A stretch of 64,000 nt of DNA from Gillisia mitskevichiae (GCF_003634585.1 NZ_RBLG01000004.1:186001-250000), one strand, 5' to 3'; shown: positions 43,058-52,464, counted from the first letter of the stretch. The notes: generated from the letters alone by a model not told the origin. Translations and numbers: made by a program.

Positions 43058-43918
43058 ATGAAGGAATTGAATGATGACTGGCTTTACGAGATCACCCCTA
43101 AACGCAAACTGATCGATCTTAATTTTAAGGAGATCTGGCGGTATAGAGATCTTTTGATCCTCTTTGTAAAACGTAATATAGTTACCGTTTACAAACAAAC
43201 AATACTCGGTCCTTTATGGTACTTAATTCAACCTATTTTTACTGCGATAACATTTACCTTAATTTTTAATAATATTGCAAATATTCCTACCGGAGATATT
43301 CCTCCATTTTTGTTTAATCTTACAGGGATTACTGCATGGAATTATTTTAGTCAATGTTTAACAGGTACTTCGGATACTTTTAGGGCAAATGCCGGAATAT
43401 TTGGAAAAGTTTATTTTCCCAGGGTAATAATGCCACTTTCCAATGTAATTACAAATTTATTTAAATTTGGAATTCAACTATTGGTTTTGCTGGTCTCCTA
43501 TATTTATGTGGTATGGAGTGGAGTGCAAATAAGTCCAAATTTCAATCTTTTGTTACTGCCAATTTATATTTTGATGATGGCAATGCTTGGATTAGGCCTG
43601 GGAATGATCATTTCAGCATTTACTACTAAATATAGGGACCTTACTGTTTTGGTAGGTTTTGCAACCTCCTTGTTGGTATATCTTTCAGCTGTTCCTTATC
43701 CTCTAAGTGAGGTAGAGAATAAGATGCCGGATTATGCCTGGATCGTTCAATATAATCCACTTACACAAATAATAGAAGGCTTTCGGTACATGATCCTGGA
43801 TTCGGGTACTTTCACATGGTTCGGGTTTACATATACACTATTGATTTCCATATTTTTATTTTTATTTGGACTCATAGTCTTTAATCGCACAGAGAAGAAT
43901 TTTATTGATACGGTTTAA
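43058..43918 (+). CDS. wzm: ABC-2 type polysaccharide export permease (Wzm)
   Basis: A 286-residue permease with six helices. The N-terminal amphipathic part IDLNFKEIWRYRDLLILFVKRNIV, the block KQTILGPLWYLIQPIFTAITFTLIF and the ending with NPLTQIIEGFRYMIL are typical of O-antigen and capsule ABC-2 exporters (Wzm/RfbD). The paired ATPase is the Wzt at 52465, 8.5 kb away, which is unusual since the two genes are normally adjacent. Follows the kinase gene closely, so is in the same operon. Confidence 0.92.
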   Translation: MKELNDDWLYEITPKRKLIDLNFKEIWRYRDLLILFVKRNIVTVYKQTILGPLWYLIQPIFTAITFTLIFNNIANIPTGDIPPFLFNLTGITAWNYFSQCLTGTSDTFRANAGIFGKVYFPRVIMPLSNVITNLFKFGIQLLVLLVSYIYVVWSGVQISPNFNLLLLPIYILMMAMLGLGLGMIISAFTTKYRDLTVLVGFATSLLVYLSAVPYPLSEVENKMPDYAWIVQYNPLTQIIEGFRYMILDSGTFTWFGFTYTLLISIFLFLFGLIVFNRTEKNFIDTV

Positions 43919-44060
43919 AGTTTACCGTTTGTCGTTTGTATGAACACGCCATATAGCATTGACCTTTTCATAACCTTTGATCGTGAAGTGAACTTTCTAA
44001 TTTCCGAAACTAATTGCTTAATTCAATCTGGTTTTAATAGGTAAGGAGAAGGGTTTGATT

Positions 44061-45371
44061 TTAAATGGTTTTAGCGATTTTAAAATTAAAATGAAATTTA
44101 TTTCTTTTTAAAATATCATCAATTACAAAAATAATAAAAAGCATTTCAAGTCCAGCCTGCGGCATTCGGAATCGAAAACCGGAATAGGTTAAAATGCTTA
44201 TTCCAATTGTGGAAAGAATTAAACCGATTGCAAGAGATTGAATTAGTTTGTTCCTGGAGAAAAACAGTATGTAAATAAGCGATAGCAGTGCAAGGAACTG
44301 GAATAACCACCTACCTGTTTCGAGAATTCCAGACCTTGGAGTTTCGGGAAAGGGGTTGAAGGCACTCAGCAGTTTTTTGCCAATTATAGGAAGAATAAGT
44401 TCGGGATTTGAGCGAATAAAGTCTAGGGTAGCATCTTTATAAAGTTGCATTCTTTCAACTTCTTTATATCCGATATTCTTATCATATTCAAATTCCTTAA
44501 GTACAAGGCCTTCATCGGCCAGATCTCCTTTAGTATTGGTGTGATTTTTCACGACTTTACTGTTCCAGCCCTTAGCCATTACTGCACCGGAAGAAGTTGT
44601 GAGTATAATTTCATTTGTTTCCATAACAATGAAATTTCTTATCACCCAAACTGAGATAACAGCTATACATATTACTGATGAAAAAATCAATATTTTGATT
44701 TTTAATTTCTTCTTTATAAATAATATAAACCATATTGAAAAAGGAAGAAAAATGTAATATGGATGGCATAACACTAAAACGCCAGCAATTATGGCCTGAG
44801 GCCACCAGGATGATTTATGCACTACAAACCTTATCAACAAATATAACCACAGGGTAATAAAGAATAATGTTATTGGCTCAGAAAGGAAAACCCTGGAATA
44901 TAGTTGCCAGGCTGGGCTTATTCCATATAAAAATGCTCCAATAACAATTAAAATATCCTTAAGCTTTAGAAGCTTTAAGGTTTTATAAAAAATAAACACA
45001 CCCAGTAAGTGTAATAAAAATTTAAAAACCAAAACAAATATGAGATTATATCCAAAAACAAGAAAAATTCCAGCAATTAAAAATGGCCAGATTGGTGGCC
45101 TGAAAGCTGTGCTTCCTATGAAATTATATTCTGTGTTTTTTATTTTTTCATATTTTAAATCATTTAAAAGTTGTTCTCTCGAAGAATCTAAATGTCCATA
45201 TTTTCCGGTTTTTGCAACGCTTAAACCTAAATGAATATAATCCCAGGCATCCCCATCGGCTTCGTATTTTAGTTCCAGAGCAATAACCATATTGTATGCT
45301 AAAAATAAAATAAAGGAAATCCCTAAAAATATTTGCAAAAAGTTGAATTTATATACGTCAGATTTAGGCAT
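44061..45371 (-). CDS. Membrane glycosyltransferase-like protein (GT39/ArnT-type fold)
   Basis: A 436-residue protein with about ten membrane helices. The first periplasmic loop has YEADGDAWDYIHLGLSVAKTG with the acidic motif, and then FRPPIWPFLIAGIFLVFGYN, the PP-containing block of GT-C/ArnT relatives. These features, and position in the polysaccharide locus, support a lipid-linked sugar transferase; the substrate is unknown. It is last in a minus-strand set of three (46816 to 44061), with gaps of 6 bases and a 1-base overlap, so one operon opposite to the export genes. Confidence 0.78.
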   Translation of the reverse strand: MPKSDVYKFNFLQIFLGISFILFLAYNMVIALELKYEADGDAWDYIHLGLSVAKTGKYGHLDSSREQLLNDLKYEKIKNTEYNFIGSTAFRPPIWPFLIAGIFLVFGYNLIFVLVFKFLLHLLGVFIFYKTLKLLKLKDILIVIGAFLYGISPAWQLYSRVFLSEPITLFFITLWLYLLIRFVVHKSSWWPQAIIAGVLVLCHPYYIFLPFSIWFILFIKKKLKIKILIFSSVICIAVISVWVIRNFIVMETNEIILTTSSGAVMAKGWNSKVVKNHTNTKGDLADEGLVLKEFEYDKNIGYKEVERMQLYKDATLDFIRSNPELILPIIGKKLLSAFNPFPETPRSGILETGRWLFQFLALLSLIYILFFSRNKLIQSLAIGLILSTIGISILTYSGFRFRMPQAGLEMLFIIFVIDDILKRNKFHFNFKIAKTI

Positions 45372-45377
45372 AAAAAA

Positions 45378-46103
45378 TTATTTACGGCCAATTATAATTG
45401 TTGAAAGACCAATTTTATTCTGCACCAGCTTGTCAAGTGCTTGCCATATTGGAACCAATTTATCATAAACCTTCATCTGATTTGAAGGAATACTTTCTTT
45501 TTTCATTAGGCTTCCGCTAATATACCAGCCTACAATACCAATTAAATTAAAATATTGTTTGTGTACAACAGTAAGGTGGTTTTTTAGAAATAATTCGTGA
45601 AGGTTTTTTTGTGTATATCTTCGGAAATGGCCCAGCTCCTCATCAAACTTATTATAAAGTTTCTGGTAAGAGGGCACCAAAATTATTAAGTGGCCATTAG
45701 CCTTTAATAATTTTTTGCAGTTATTAATGGCTAAATTTTCATCCTTAATATGCTCAATAACATTCAAGGCGAACACTGTATCATAATTTTCAAGATGATC
45801 CTTATAAACATTGTTAAAATCCGGGTGAATTAAATTCAATTGATCAACACCTAATAAATTTGGTTCTGAACTGAATTTATCCTGAAGTAAAGTGCAGTAT
45901 TCTGTGCGAAGATCAGTAAGTAATATCTCATTTTCATTTTCCAGGAAAAAAGTAGAGATGTTTCCTAAACCACTACCAATTTCAAGAATTTTTCCTTTTG
46001 AGAAAGGTAGAATAGTTTCAAACATCCATTTATTAAATTGAGATGCTTCCCCAATTACATCCAAGGTCTTTTTGCCTATTTTATCTGTTACTGAATTTCC
46101 CAT
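45378..46103 (-). CDS. Class I SAM-dependent methyltransferase
   Basis: A 241-residue methyltransferase with motif I ILEIGSGLGNISTFF (about residue 35), NVIEHIKDENLAINNC (the typical ubiE-like NVIEHI motif) and LKANGHLIILVPSY. Its fold is the Methyltransf_11/23 type found beside GT2 genes in polysaccharide clusters, where it often works with a DPM1-like transferase on lipid-linked sugars. Starts right at the stop of the GT2 gene (shared base). Confidence 0.87.
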   Translation of the reverse strand: MGNSVTDKIGKKTLDVIGEASQFNKWMFETILPFSKGKILEIGSGLGNISTFFLENENEILLTDLRTEYCTLLQDKFSSEPNLLGVDQLNLIHPDFNNVYKDHLENYDTVFALNVIEHIKDENLAINNCKKLLKANGHLIILVPSYQKLYNKFDEELGHFRRYTQKNLHELFLKNHLTVVHKQYFNLIGIVGWYISGSLMKKESIPSNQMKVYDKLVPIWQALDKLVQNKIGLSTIIIGRK

Positions 46104-46816
46104 TACCTGAATATATTATATCTAAAAACACAGTATATCGCCTTCATTCCATCTTTCCAGTTTATCTTCTTACCTTCAGCATATGTTCTTCCATAATAGG
46201 AAACACCCACTTCATATATTCTTATTTTAGGAATTCTGCAAATTTTGGCTGTTACTTCTGGTTCAAAACCAAACCTTTTTTCTTTCAGTTCCAATCCTTT
46301 TAAAATATCTGCTCTAAAAAGTTTATAGCAGGTTTCCATATCTGTAAGGTTAAGATTGGTAAATGCATTATTTAAATTGGTAAGAAATTTATTTCCTATG
46401 GAATGCCAGTAAAACAAAATCCGGTGTGGGTTTCCTCCCATGAACCTAGAGCCGTAAACGACATCGGCTCTCCCATTCATAATTGGCTTTAGCAAAATGT
46501 TATATTCAGTTGGGTCATATTCCAGATCGGCATCCTGAATGATTATAAGATCCCCGGTAGCCAATTGAATTGCTTTGTGAAGTGCAGCTCCTTTTCCCTG
46601 GTTGAATTTCTGGTTATGGAGCATTATAGATAAGTCAGGGTTGGATTTTATAAAATCTTGTATTAATTTCTTTGTTCCATCTGTAGAAAAATCATTTACA
46701 ATTATTAACTCTTTTTCCAGAGAATATTCCAATTTAAGATCCTTTAAAACTTCTAAAATCGAAGTGATGGTTTGCTCTTCATTATATGCGGGAATAAGAA
46801 TGGATAATTTTTTCAA
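46103..46816 (-). CDS. GT2 family glycosyltransferase (DPM1/polyprenyl-phosphate type)
   Basis: A 237-residue GT-A transferase. [18 protein letters not shown] opens the fold and [12 protein letters not shown] holds the DxD-like metal site; [11 protein letters not shown] and the absence of C-terminal membrane helices fit the soluble dolichol-phosphate mannosyltransferase type, which charges a polyprenyl phosphate carrier with a hexose. That would supply the donor for the GT39-like protein encoded two genes downstream. Start is a TTG at 46816 with a -7 element 25 bases upstream. Confidence 0.9.
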   Translation of the reverse strand: MKKLSILIPAYNEEQTITSILEVLKDLKLEYSLEKELIIVNDFSTDGTKKLIQDFIKSNPDLSIMLHNQKFNQGKGAALHKAIQLATGDLIIIQDADLEYDPTEYNILLKPIMNGRADVVYGSRFMGGNPHRILFYWHSIGNKFLTNLNNAFTNLNLTDMETCYKLFRADILKGLELKEKRFGFEPEVTAKICRIPKIRIYEVGVSYYGRTYAEGKKINWKDGMKAIYCVFRYNIFR

Positions 46817-46841
46817 TAGGAAAATTGTATTTAGATTATCA

Positions 46842-46849
46842 CAAATATA
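46842..46849 (-). promoter_or_regulatory. -7 promoter element for the three-gene minus-strand set
   Basis: Minus-strand TATATTTG fits TAnnTTTG, 25 bases before the TTG start at 46816. No -33 TTG at normal spacing. Confidence 0.5.
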
Positions 46850-46989
46850 TCCTTTTACATAAATTAAAGTTAATAAGAGAGATAATAATTAAAATCCAAA
46901 TTCGTCTTTATAGTACATTTTCCGTTTTAAGTTCATCATTTAGTGTTAATCCTTTATTATTAAGCGAATTTCCTAAAAACCAGTAAAGC

Positions 46990-47017
46990 GAAAACTGAAA
47001 ACTGAAAACTGAAAACA
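46990..47017. repeat. Heptanucleotide array, 4 x GAAAACT
   Basis: Three exact GAAAACT units and one GAAAACA, 28 bases, about 40 bases before the start of the pyruvyl transferase gene. It is the third heptamer array of the window. Confidence 0.85.
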
Positions 47018-47056
47018 AAAATCATTACTTTTGAAATTAAGAAAAACCCAAAATCG

Positions 47057-47872
47057 ATGCCATCCCAAACCATCCCATTATTCTACTGGAGCGAGATAAA
47101 ATTCATCTTTAAACAAAAAGAGAATTATGGAGATTTGCTATCTAAATATCTGGTGGAGAAAATATCAGGAAAAAAAGTAAAGTGGATTCATCCTAAAAAG
47201 CAGCCTTGGTATAAATGGGATAAAAAAAATTATGTCACTATTGGAAGTGTTATTCATCACGCGTCCAAAGACAGTATAGTGTGGGGAAGTGGAATAATTG
47301 ATAATGAGCAAGCCATAGAAAAAGCTGATTTCCGCGCGGTGCGAGGACCTCAAACCAGAAAATTCTTATTCGAGTTAGGCTATGAGTGTCCCGAGGTATA
47401 TGGAGATCCTGCATTGCTAATGCCGAAATATTACCAACCGAAAGTTGAGAAAAAATACAAATTAGGGATCATTCCGCATTATCACGATTTTAAATTTGTT
47501 TCAGAAAATTATAAGAATGATCCAGAGATCCTGGTGATTGATCTTATGACGATGGATATAGAAGAGGTTACTAGGCAAATAATTAGTTGCGAAAAAACAA
47601 TTTCTTCCTCTTTACATGGGGTGATAGTTTCTCACGCTTATGAAATACCGAGTATATGGGTGAAGTTTTCGAATAAGATTTTTGGAGATGGAATTAAATA
47701 TCGGGATTATCTGGAATCGGTGGAAATTCCTTTTTATCAGTCAGAATTCCTAAATAGAAAATTGAGTCTTCAGGAAATTGAAAGTTTATTTGAAAAATAT
47801 TCCGGATTACCGGAGGTGGGGAGGGTTGACAAGTTGTGTGAAGGCTTGATGAGAGTTTGTCCGTTAAGTTAG
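47057..47872 (+). CDS. Polysaccharide pyruvyl transferase family protein
   Basis: A 271-residue member of the ExoV/WcaK group, which adds a pyruvate ketal to a sugar using phosphoenolpyruvate. It has KENYGDLLSKYLVEKISG (GD-containing N-terminus), IVWGSGIID, FRAVRGPQTRKFL, YGDPALLMPKYY and the C-terminal ISSSLHGVIVSHAYEIPSIWVKFSN (the SSLHG motif of the family). It is on the plus strand after a divergent gap of 240 bases. The modified glycan would be negatively charged. Confidence 0.9.
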   Translation: MPSQTIPLFYWSEIKFIFKQKENYGDLLSKYLVEKISGKKVKWIHPKKQPWYKWDKKNYVTIGSVIHHASKDSIVWGSGIIDNEQAIEKADFRAVRGPQTRKFLFELGYECPEVYGDPALLMPKYYQPKVEKKYKLGIIPHYHDFKFVSENYKNDPEILVIDLMTMDIEEVTRQIISCEKTISSSLHGVIVSHAYEIPSIWVKFSNKIFGDGIKYRDYLESVEIPFYQSEFLNRKLSLQEIESLFEKYSGLPEVGRVDKLCEGLMRVCPLS

Positions 47873-47955
47873 GAGAAGAGTGAAGTGGAAAGCTAAGAGT
47901 GAAAAGAAAAGAAAGATTACATTTGAATTTCTAACTTGCTGCTTTAATTATTAAG

Positions 47956-48816
47956 ATGAACCCGGAAGACCAAAATCAGGAAAAAAATAAACTTCACTTT
48001 GAAGCGCTGTACGCCAATTATCCCATCAGCAATATTCTTCATTGGATCAATAATCTGGATTCTTTTCTGGATTTTGCAACCACTACAGAAACTAGCTGGT
48101 TTGGGTTATATCAGACCAATTTCAGAGAGAAAATAAAAGGCAAGAAAGTACTGGAAATGGGCTGTGGGGATTGTACAAATGCCGCTGTAATGGCAGCTTT
48201 GGGAGCTGAGGTTTATGCCAATGACATAGCTTCAGCAAGTGGCGAAATTGTGCGGAAGTTGAACGAAAATTATAACTTTAAACATCCCATCATTTTTGTG
48301 GAAGGCGATTTTTTAGAAAACAACTTACCCTCCAAAAGCTTCGATTTTGTTGTGGGAAAGGCCTTTTTACACCATTTGACCATTCCGGTAGAGAAGTTAT
48401 TTTTAAAAGAAACCGTTAGGCTATTAAAACCTGATGGGGAAGCACGTTTTTTTGAGCCGGCCGTAAACTCTAAGATCTTGGATGAGATACGTTGGCATAT
48501 CCCAATTGGGGGCAGGCCCTCTAAATTTAATAAATCTGCTTTTGCTAAATGGAAGGAGAGTGATCCGCATCCTGACAGGAGTTTTAGTTCCAATCATTGG
48601 GAAAAAGCAGGAAAGGAATTTTTTAAGGAAGTTGAAATTATACCTGTGGGAACTCTCGAAAGATTTAGCCGGTTATTTGGCTGGGGGAAAAGAAGGAATA
48701 AATTCAAGCAATGGGCTTTAAAGAGTGAGCATTTGCTACCCGATTTTCTGAATAAGCCATTTACCAGAAGTCAGTTAATTGTGTACAGGAAGAGTAGGGA
48801 TGGAGTGACGCTATGA
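47956..48816 (+). CDS. Class I SAM-dependent methyltransferase
   Basis: A 286-residue methyltransferase. VLEMGCGDCTNAAVMAALG (motif I, about residue 65), ANDIASASGEI, and FVVGKAFLHHLTIPVEKLF followed by LLKPDGEARFFEPAV make a clear Methyltransf_11/25-type domain in the first 190 residues, and a basic C-terminal part follows. The acceptor is likely a sugar of the local glycan, by context. It follows the pyruvyl transferase gene by 83 bases. Confidence 0.88.
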   Translation: MNPEDQNQEKNKLHFEALYANYPISNILHWINNLDSFLDFATTTETSWFGLYQTNFREKIKGKKVLEMGCGDCTNAAVMAALGAEVYANDIASASGEIVRKLNENYNFKHPIIFVEGDFLENNLPSKSFDFVVGKAFLHHLTIPVEKLFLKETVRLLKPDGEARFFEPAVNSKILDEIRWHIPIGGRPSKFNKSAFAKWKESDPHPDRSFSSNHWEKAGKEFFKEVEIIPVGTLERFSRLFGWGKRRNKFKQWALKSEHLLPDFLNKPFTRSQLIVYRKSRDGVTL

Positions 48817-48942
48817 TGGTAGACTCGTGACGGAAGACAATTAATCTCATGATGATGGTTTAATCAACAAATAGCTTCGATCGCTAATAGGTGCATCTGG
48901 CAACAAGCACTCTGGATAGCAAGAGTAAAAAATATATACCTG

Positions 48943-49860
48943 ATGAAAGTAAAAAAAAGATTTAAAAACATATTCAAAAGTTTACTAAATAAATTGCCGC
49001 ATGTTAAAACACTTTATAAAACAAGTTTGAATTCCCGCTTTCCAGCAGGTCATTATTATTCAACCGTTGTTTCAATTGATGACATTAAAAAAAGGGAACT
49101 GGAAATATGGAAAAACGTAAATAAAGATGGGGTCCCGGGAATTGACTTAAAAACTGAAGAGCAAATAAAATTATTGAACAGTTTTAGCGGGTATTATGCT
49201 GAACTCCCTTTTACAAGGAAAAAGCAACCTAATCTCCGGTACCGGTTTGATAATGCTTATTATAGTTACAGTGATGGGATTATTCTTTATTCAATGATTC
49301 GGCACTTTAAACCTAAAAGGATCATTGAAATTGGGTCAGGTTTTTCTTCTGCTAATATGTTGGACACAAATGAACTGTTTTTTGACAATAAAATAGACAT
49401 CACATTTATTGAGCCTCATCCGGAAGAACGGTTAATTCCAATGATGACAAAGACCGATAGAAACCAAACTACAGTTATTAAAAGTGATGTACAATTAATT
49501 CCTTTGGAAGTTTTCAAAAAACTACAAGCGGGAGATATATTATTTGTGGACAGTACTCATGCAGTGAAAACCGGAAGTGATGTGAATTATATCCTTTTTG
49601 AAATTTTGCCAGCCTTAAAATATGGAGTGCTAATCCATTTTCATGATATTTTTTATCCTTTTGAATACCCAAAAGATTGGGTTTTCAAAGGCTATGGTTG
49701 GAATGAGGCTTATTTTTTGAAGGCATTTTTAATGAATAATGATAAGTTTGATATCAGATTTTTTACTGATTATTTACACAAACATCATCAAGAATCATTT
49801 AATGAAATCCCCCTGGCAGTTAAAGGCTCGGGAAGTAGCTTGTGGATTGAGAAAAAATGA
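48943..49860 (+). CDS. SAM-dependent methyltransferase (Methyltransf_24-like)
   Basis: A 305-residue protein. After a basic N-terminus (about 25 residues) and a 90-residue linker region comes RIIEIGSGFSSANMLDTNEL (motif I), DITFIEPHPEERL, DILFVDSTHAVKTGSDVNY and VLIHFHDIFYPFEYP. This HFHDI type is common in polysaccharide clusters and is related to the O-methyltransferases that use a metal ion. Acceptor unknown. Last gene in the plus-strand group before the minus-strand pair at 50161-52139. Confidence 0.85.
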   Translation: MKVKKRFKNIFKSLLNKLPHVKTLYKTSLNSRFPAGHYYSTVVSIDDIKKRELEIWKNVNKDGVPGIDLKTEEQIKLLNSFSGYYAELPFTRKKQPNLRYRFDNAYYSYSDGIILYSMIRHFKPKRIIEIGSGFSSANMLDTNELFFDNKIDITFIEPHPEERLIPMMTKTDRNQTTVIKSDVQLIPLEVFKKLQAGDILFVDSTHAVKTGSDVNYILFEILPALKYGVLIHFHDIFYPFEYPKDWVFKGYGWNEAYFLKAFLMNNDKFDIRFFTDYLHKHHQESFNEIPLAVKGSGSSLWIEKK

Positions 49861-49992
49861 CGATAGAGGATGAAGGCTGGAGAATGTATCAATAAATCAC
49901 GGATTAACAAATCAATAAACCACAAAAAACATAAAACACTAATTTCCAACTTCTAAATAATTAGGGCACTTCCCCATTGCCAGATTATGGGC

Positions 49993-50106
49993 TTATTTTT
50001 TTTTACAGGCCACCAAACCTTCCAATATACCTTCGAATCTGACTCCAAAGGTGTAGTTTTTGTTTCTATCCAAAATATTGTTCACGTCTTTATAAAAGGA
50101 AATTTT
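49993..50106 (-). pseudogene. Tail-like remnant of an unidentified gene
   Basis: Between a TAG (50107-50109) and a TAA (49993-49995) the minus strand encodes about 37 residues with protein-like composition, including KDVNNILDRNKNYTFGVRFE and EGLVACKKK. No start codon is available and the reading is closed upstream. It may be the last exon-like piece of a decayed cargo gene. The rest of the 49861-50160 gap is AT-rich with nothing clear. Confidence 0.4.
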
Positions 50107-50160
50107 CTAAAAGAGCACTACCCAGTATAGTATATATATCCAATAATGAAAACATAATAT

Positions 50161-51147
50161 TTACTGAAAGTGTTTTATGTCATCCAACCAAGCGTCAAGT
50201 GTAATTAATTCTTCCTTTGATACAACTGATTTTTCAAATAAGGCCTGATATGCTAATCGTAAGTTATCTGCTATATCATTCGCAGGTGATATTGCACTAC
50301 TTACAATTTCCATAATTTTGTCACAATGCTCATACATTGGTAATTCCGAAATAAAATCCTTCATATAATCATGGGGATTTCTTTTTTGTACAACCGTTGC
50401 ATTTATAAAACCAAGTTGATAATTATATAACCACATAATAGGTTGGGCAACAAGGCCTCTTAGTATATCAGTAAAACGGAAAGTAACAAAAGTGGGTAAG
50501 TATAATAGCGGAAATAATTGCTTAATTATCATTGTATTTTGAGTGTTAAAAGGACAAATAGTCCCAGCAGAAAGGACTATGGGTTTTCTTTCTTCAAAAT
50601 AGCAGGGCGTATCACTTGTTAGGCGATAGATTGCATCAACATCCGGGTCTTCATCGGCTAAACCTTGCCAAATCCCGACATTACAATTTTTCAATGAAAT
50701 CATATCATTGAAGTTATATTCTTTATTTATTAAGTTTAGAGGCAATCCTCTTGGCCATATTTTTTGCTTTGTAAATAATTGATAAACATTAACAAAACCT
50801 ATGTTTTTTTTAATACAATCGTATTCATAGTTAAATTGAGGAAAACTCCAATTTTCTTTCGGTATGTTGTCATCATCGGTATCAATTATAAAATCAGCAT
50901 TATTTTTAATCGCTAATAGATACCCTATCATTTTTCTGGAATAATGATCGTAAGGTAAAAATTTTAATATCTGAAAGTTCAATTTATTCTGATCATTAAC
51001 TGATAGATAAGTAACATTCTCACAACTCCAATTTTCCGGGGATTTTTTATCGCCAATAACAATTAAATTGTAATCCTTTAATTGGGCAAAGGCCTTAATT
51101 GCTTCAGTAGGATCAAATATGCTAGTTATAATAATCGATTTTTTCAT
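50161..51147 (-). CDS. STELLO-like glycosyltransferase
   Basis: A 328-residue protein resembling the STELLO family (DUF288-like), first described from plant Golgi proteins and found in bacterial surface-glycan clusters. KSIIITSIFDPTEAIKAFAQ opens the fold, YDHYSRKMIGYLLAIKNNAD and IDTDDDNIPKENW carry the family hallmark with the DxD triad, and IWPRGLPLNLIN follows. The donor and acceptor are unknown. It starts within the stop of the upstream gene (4-base overlap), so the two are translationally coupled. Confidence 0.8.
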   Translation of the reverse strand: MKKSIIITSIFDPTEAIKAFAQLKDYNLIVIGDKKSPENWSCENVTYLSVNDQNKLNFQILKFLPYDHYSRKMIGYLLAIKNNADFIIDTDDDNIPKENWSFPQFNYEYDCIKKNIGFVNVYQLFTKQKIWPRGLPLNLINKEYNFNDMISLKNCNVGIWQGLADEDPDVDAIYRLTSDTPCYFEERKPIVLSAGTICPFNTQNTMIIKQLFPLLYLPTFVTFRFTDILRGLVAQPIMWLYNYQLGFINATVVQKRNPHDYMKDFISELPMYEHCDKIMEIVSSAISPANDIADNLRLAYQALFEKSVVSKEELITLDAWLDDIKHFQ

Positions 51148-52139
51148 TTTATTTCTTTCAATAGTTCAATTCTAGTGGCTGTATAATGCTTTAAGAGGTA
51201 TTCCGAATTCTTTTTTATCGGTTGAATTGATTTTAATGCAATTTTTAAATGTTTTTCAAATTCATCATAGGAATTTATGGAAGGACATATTGTTTCTAAT
51301 TGATAAAAATCTGTTTCTATATTCTTAGGATACCTTGCTATAATATGGCAACCGGCCGATAATAGTTCAAAAAGCCTGGGAGTAACAGGGTTGAATCCAT
51401 TTGTCCTTTTTTCTCCTCCATCTATGCCAGGGGTGGCGTAAAAGGAAATTTTACCTGATCTAATGAGGTTTATATAATCTTGTCGTGAATGAACTTTCCC
51501 AATAATTCCTCTTTTATTACTCCTATAATAAAGCTCTCCGTTTTGTTGAATTTGTTGAAGATATTCTATTTCAGGATGTTGTGTTTCATATTGTTTAAGA
51601 TACTTCCATAGAATAGGATTTGTCCTGCCTGCTAATACAATATCATATTTTTTTTCGAACCATTGGTCAGGTTCTAGTTTGTAGATTGAAGGCAAACTCA
51701 TTGGGAAATGAATCAATTTATTTCTAAAATGGTTTTCTTGCAGAAAATTCAACACTTCAAGACTGGTAATTAATAGACATGGGCATTGTTTATATGTTTT
51801 CTTAAAAAGTTCAATATTTGACTTATCAAAAAAATCGACAATTACAGGAATTGTTTTTGTATTATTAGAAAAGCTTTTAAATAAAGTTGGGAGCATTTCA
51901 AAGTATAAAGACAACTCAGGAGTAGGATTTAACATCTCGTACAAAAGATCATTTAATTTACCATTAAACATTCTATTGTCTATGTTTTTAAATTTTCTAT
52001 AAAAAAAGTTATTTGTTTTAGGACTATTTGTTATTTGAAGATTTAGGGAACTGGAAATTTCATTTTCCCATTCATATACTATATGCCAACTAGGCCAAAT
52101 ATTATAATGTCTATCAGAAAGAATTCTGGTCAATTTCAT
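51144..52139 (-). CDS. GT-B glycosyltransferase (CgeB-like)
   Basis: A 331-residue protein. The second half has the CgeB/Glyco_trans_1_2 pattern: YDIVLAGRTNPILWKYLK, FYATPGIDGGEKRTNGFNPV, TPRLFELLSAGCHIIARYP, where the RLFE..SAG..II block is the nucleotide-sugar site. It is the first gene of a minus-strand pair with the STELLO-like gene. The donor is unknown. Confidence 0.8.
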   Translation of the reverse strand: MKLTRILSDRHYNIWPSWHIVYEWENEISSSLNLQITNSPKTNNFFYRKFKNIDNRMFNGKLNDLLYEMLNPTPELSLYFEMLPTLFKSFSNNTKTIPVIVDFFDKSNIELFKKTYKQCPCLLITSLEVLNFLQENHFRNKLIHFPMSLPSIYKLEPDQWFEKKYDIVLAGRTNPILWKYLKQYETQHPEIEYLQQIQQNGELYYRSNKRGIIGKVHSRQDYINLIRSGKISFYATPGIDGGEKRTNGFNPVTPRLFELLSAGCHIIARYPKNIETDFYQLETICPSINSYDEFEKHLKIALKSIQPIKKNSEYLLKHYTATRIELLKEIK

Positions 52140-52154
52140 AAATATCCTAAATTT

Positions 52155-52355
52155 CTATTTTTTCTTTTGTGATTTATTTTTTTCAATTACAAAAAATTGC
52201 CTGATTTTATTATTTATAAAAAACAGAATAATGTACAATAAACCGTCTAATTTAGTCTTTCAAATTTCAAACTTAAACTTATTTTGTGGTTTCGTAACTA
52301 ATTTTTTAATTACAGTACTCTTACCCGAAAGGGGGGATTTTGTATCTTTCGACAT
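52155..52355 (-). pseudogene. Small ORF interrupted by an in-frame TGA
   Basis: From ATG 52355 the minus strand codes for 31 residues (MSKDTKSPLSGKSTVIKKLV and more), then meets TGA (52260-52262), then stays open for 34 further codons (KTKLDGLLYIILFFINNKIR, ending KSQKKK) to TAG at 52155. The whole would be a 66-residue basic protein with one helix. It lies just upstream of the CgeB-like gene. It could be a decayed small gene or just chance; the G6 run near the start is a slippage site. The remainder of the gap (52356-52464) is AT-rich and presumably holds the wzt promoter. Confidence 0.35.
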
Positions 52356-52464
52356 GATCTTTGTTTTTTATTAAGTGAATATTTTCATACCGACATTTTT
52401 CTTAGTTTCGCTTCGTAAATAGAAATTAAAATAAACCGAAAACATTAAAAAGTAAACGAATAAA

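Noticed and set aside
43940-44044. 34-codon ORF starting MNTPYSIDLF after wzm
   Set aside because: Short, in a gap before a convergent gene, with no features beyond chance.
52260-52262. TGA read as selenocysteine in the small ORF
   Set aside because: No selenocysteine insertion hairpin or catalytic context; a decayed or chance ORF is simpler.
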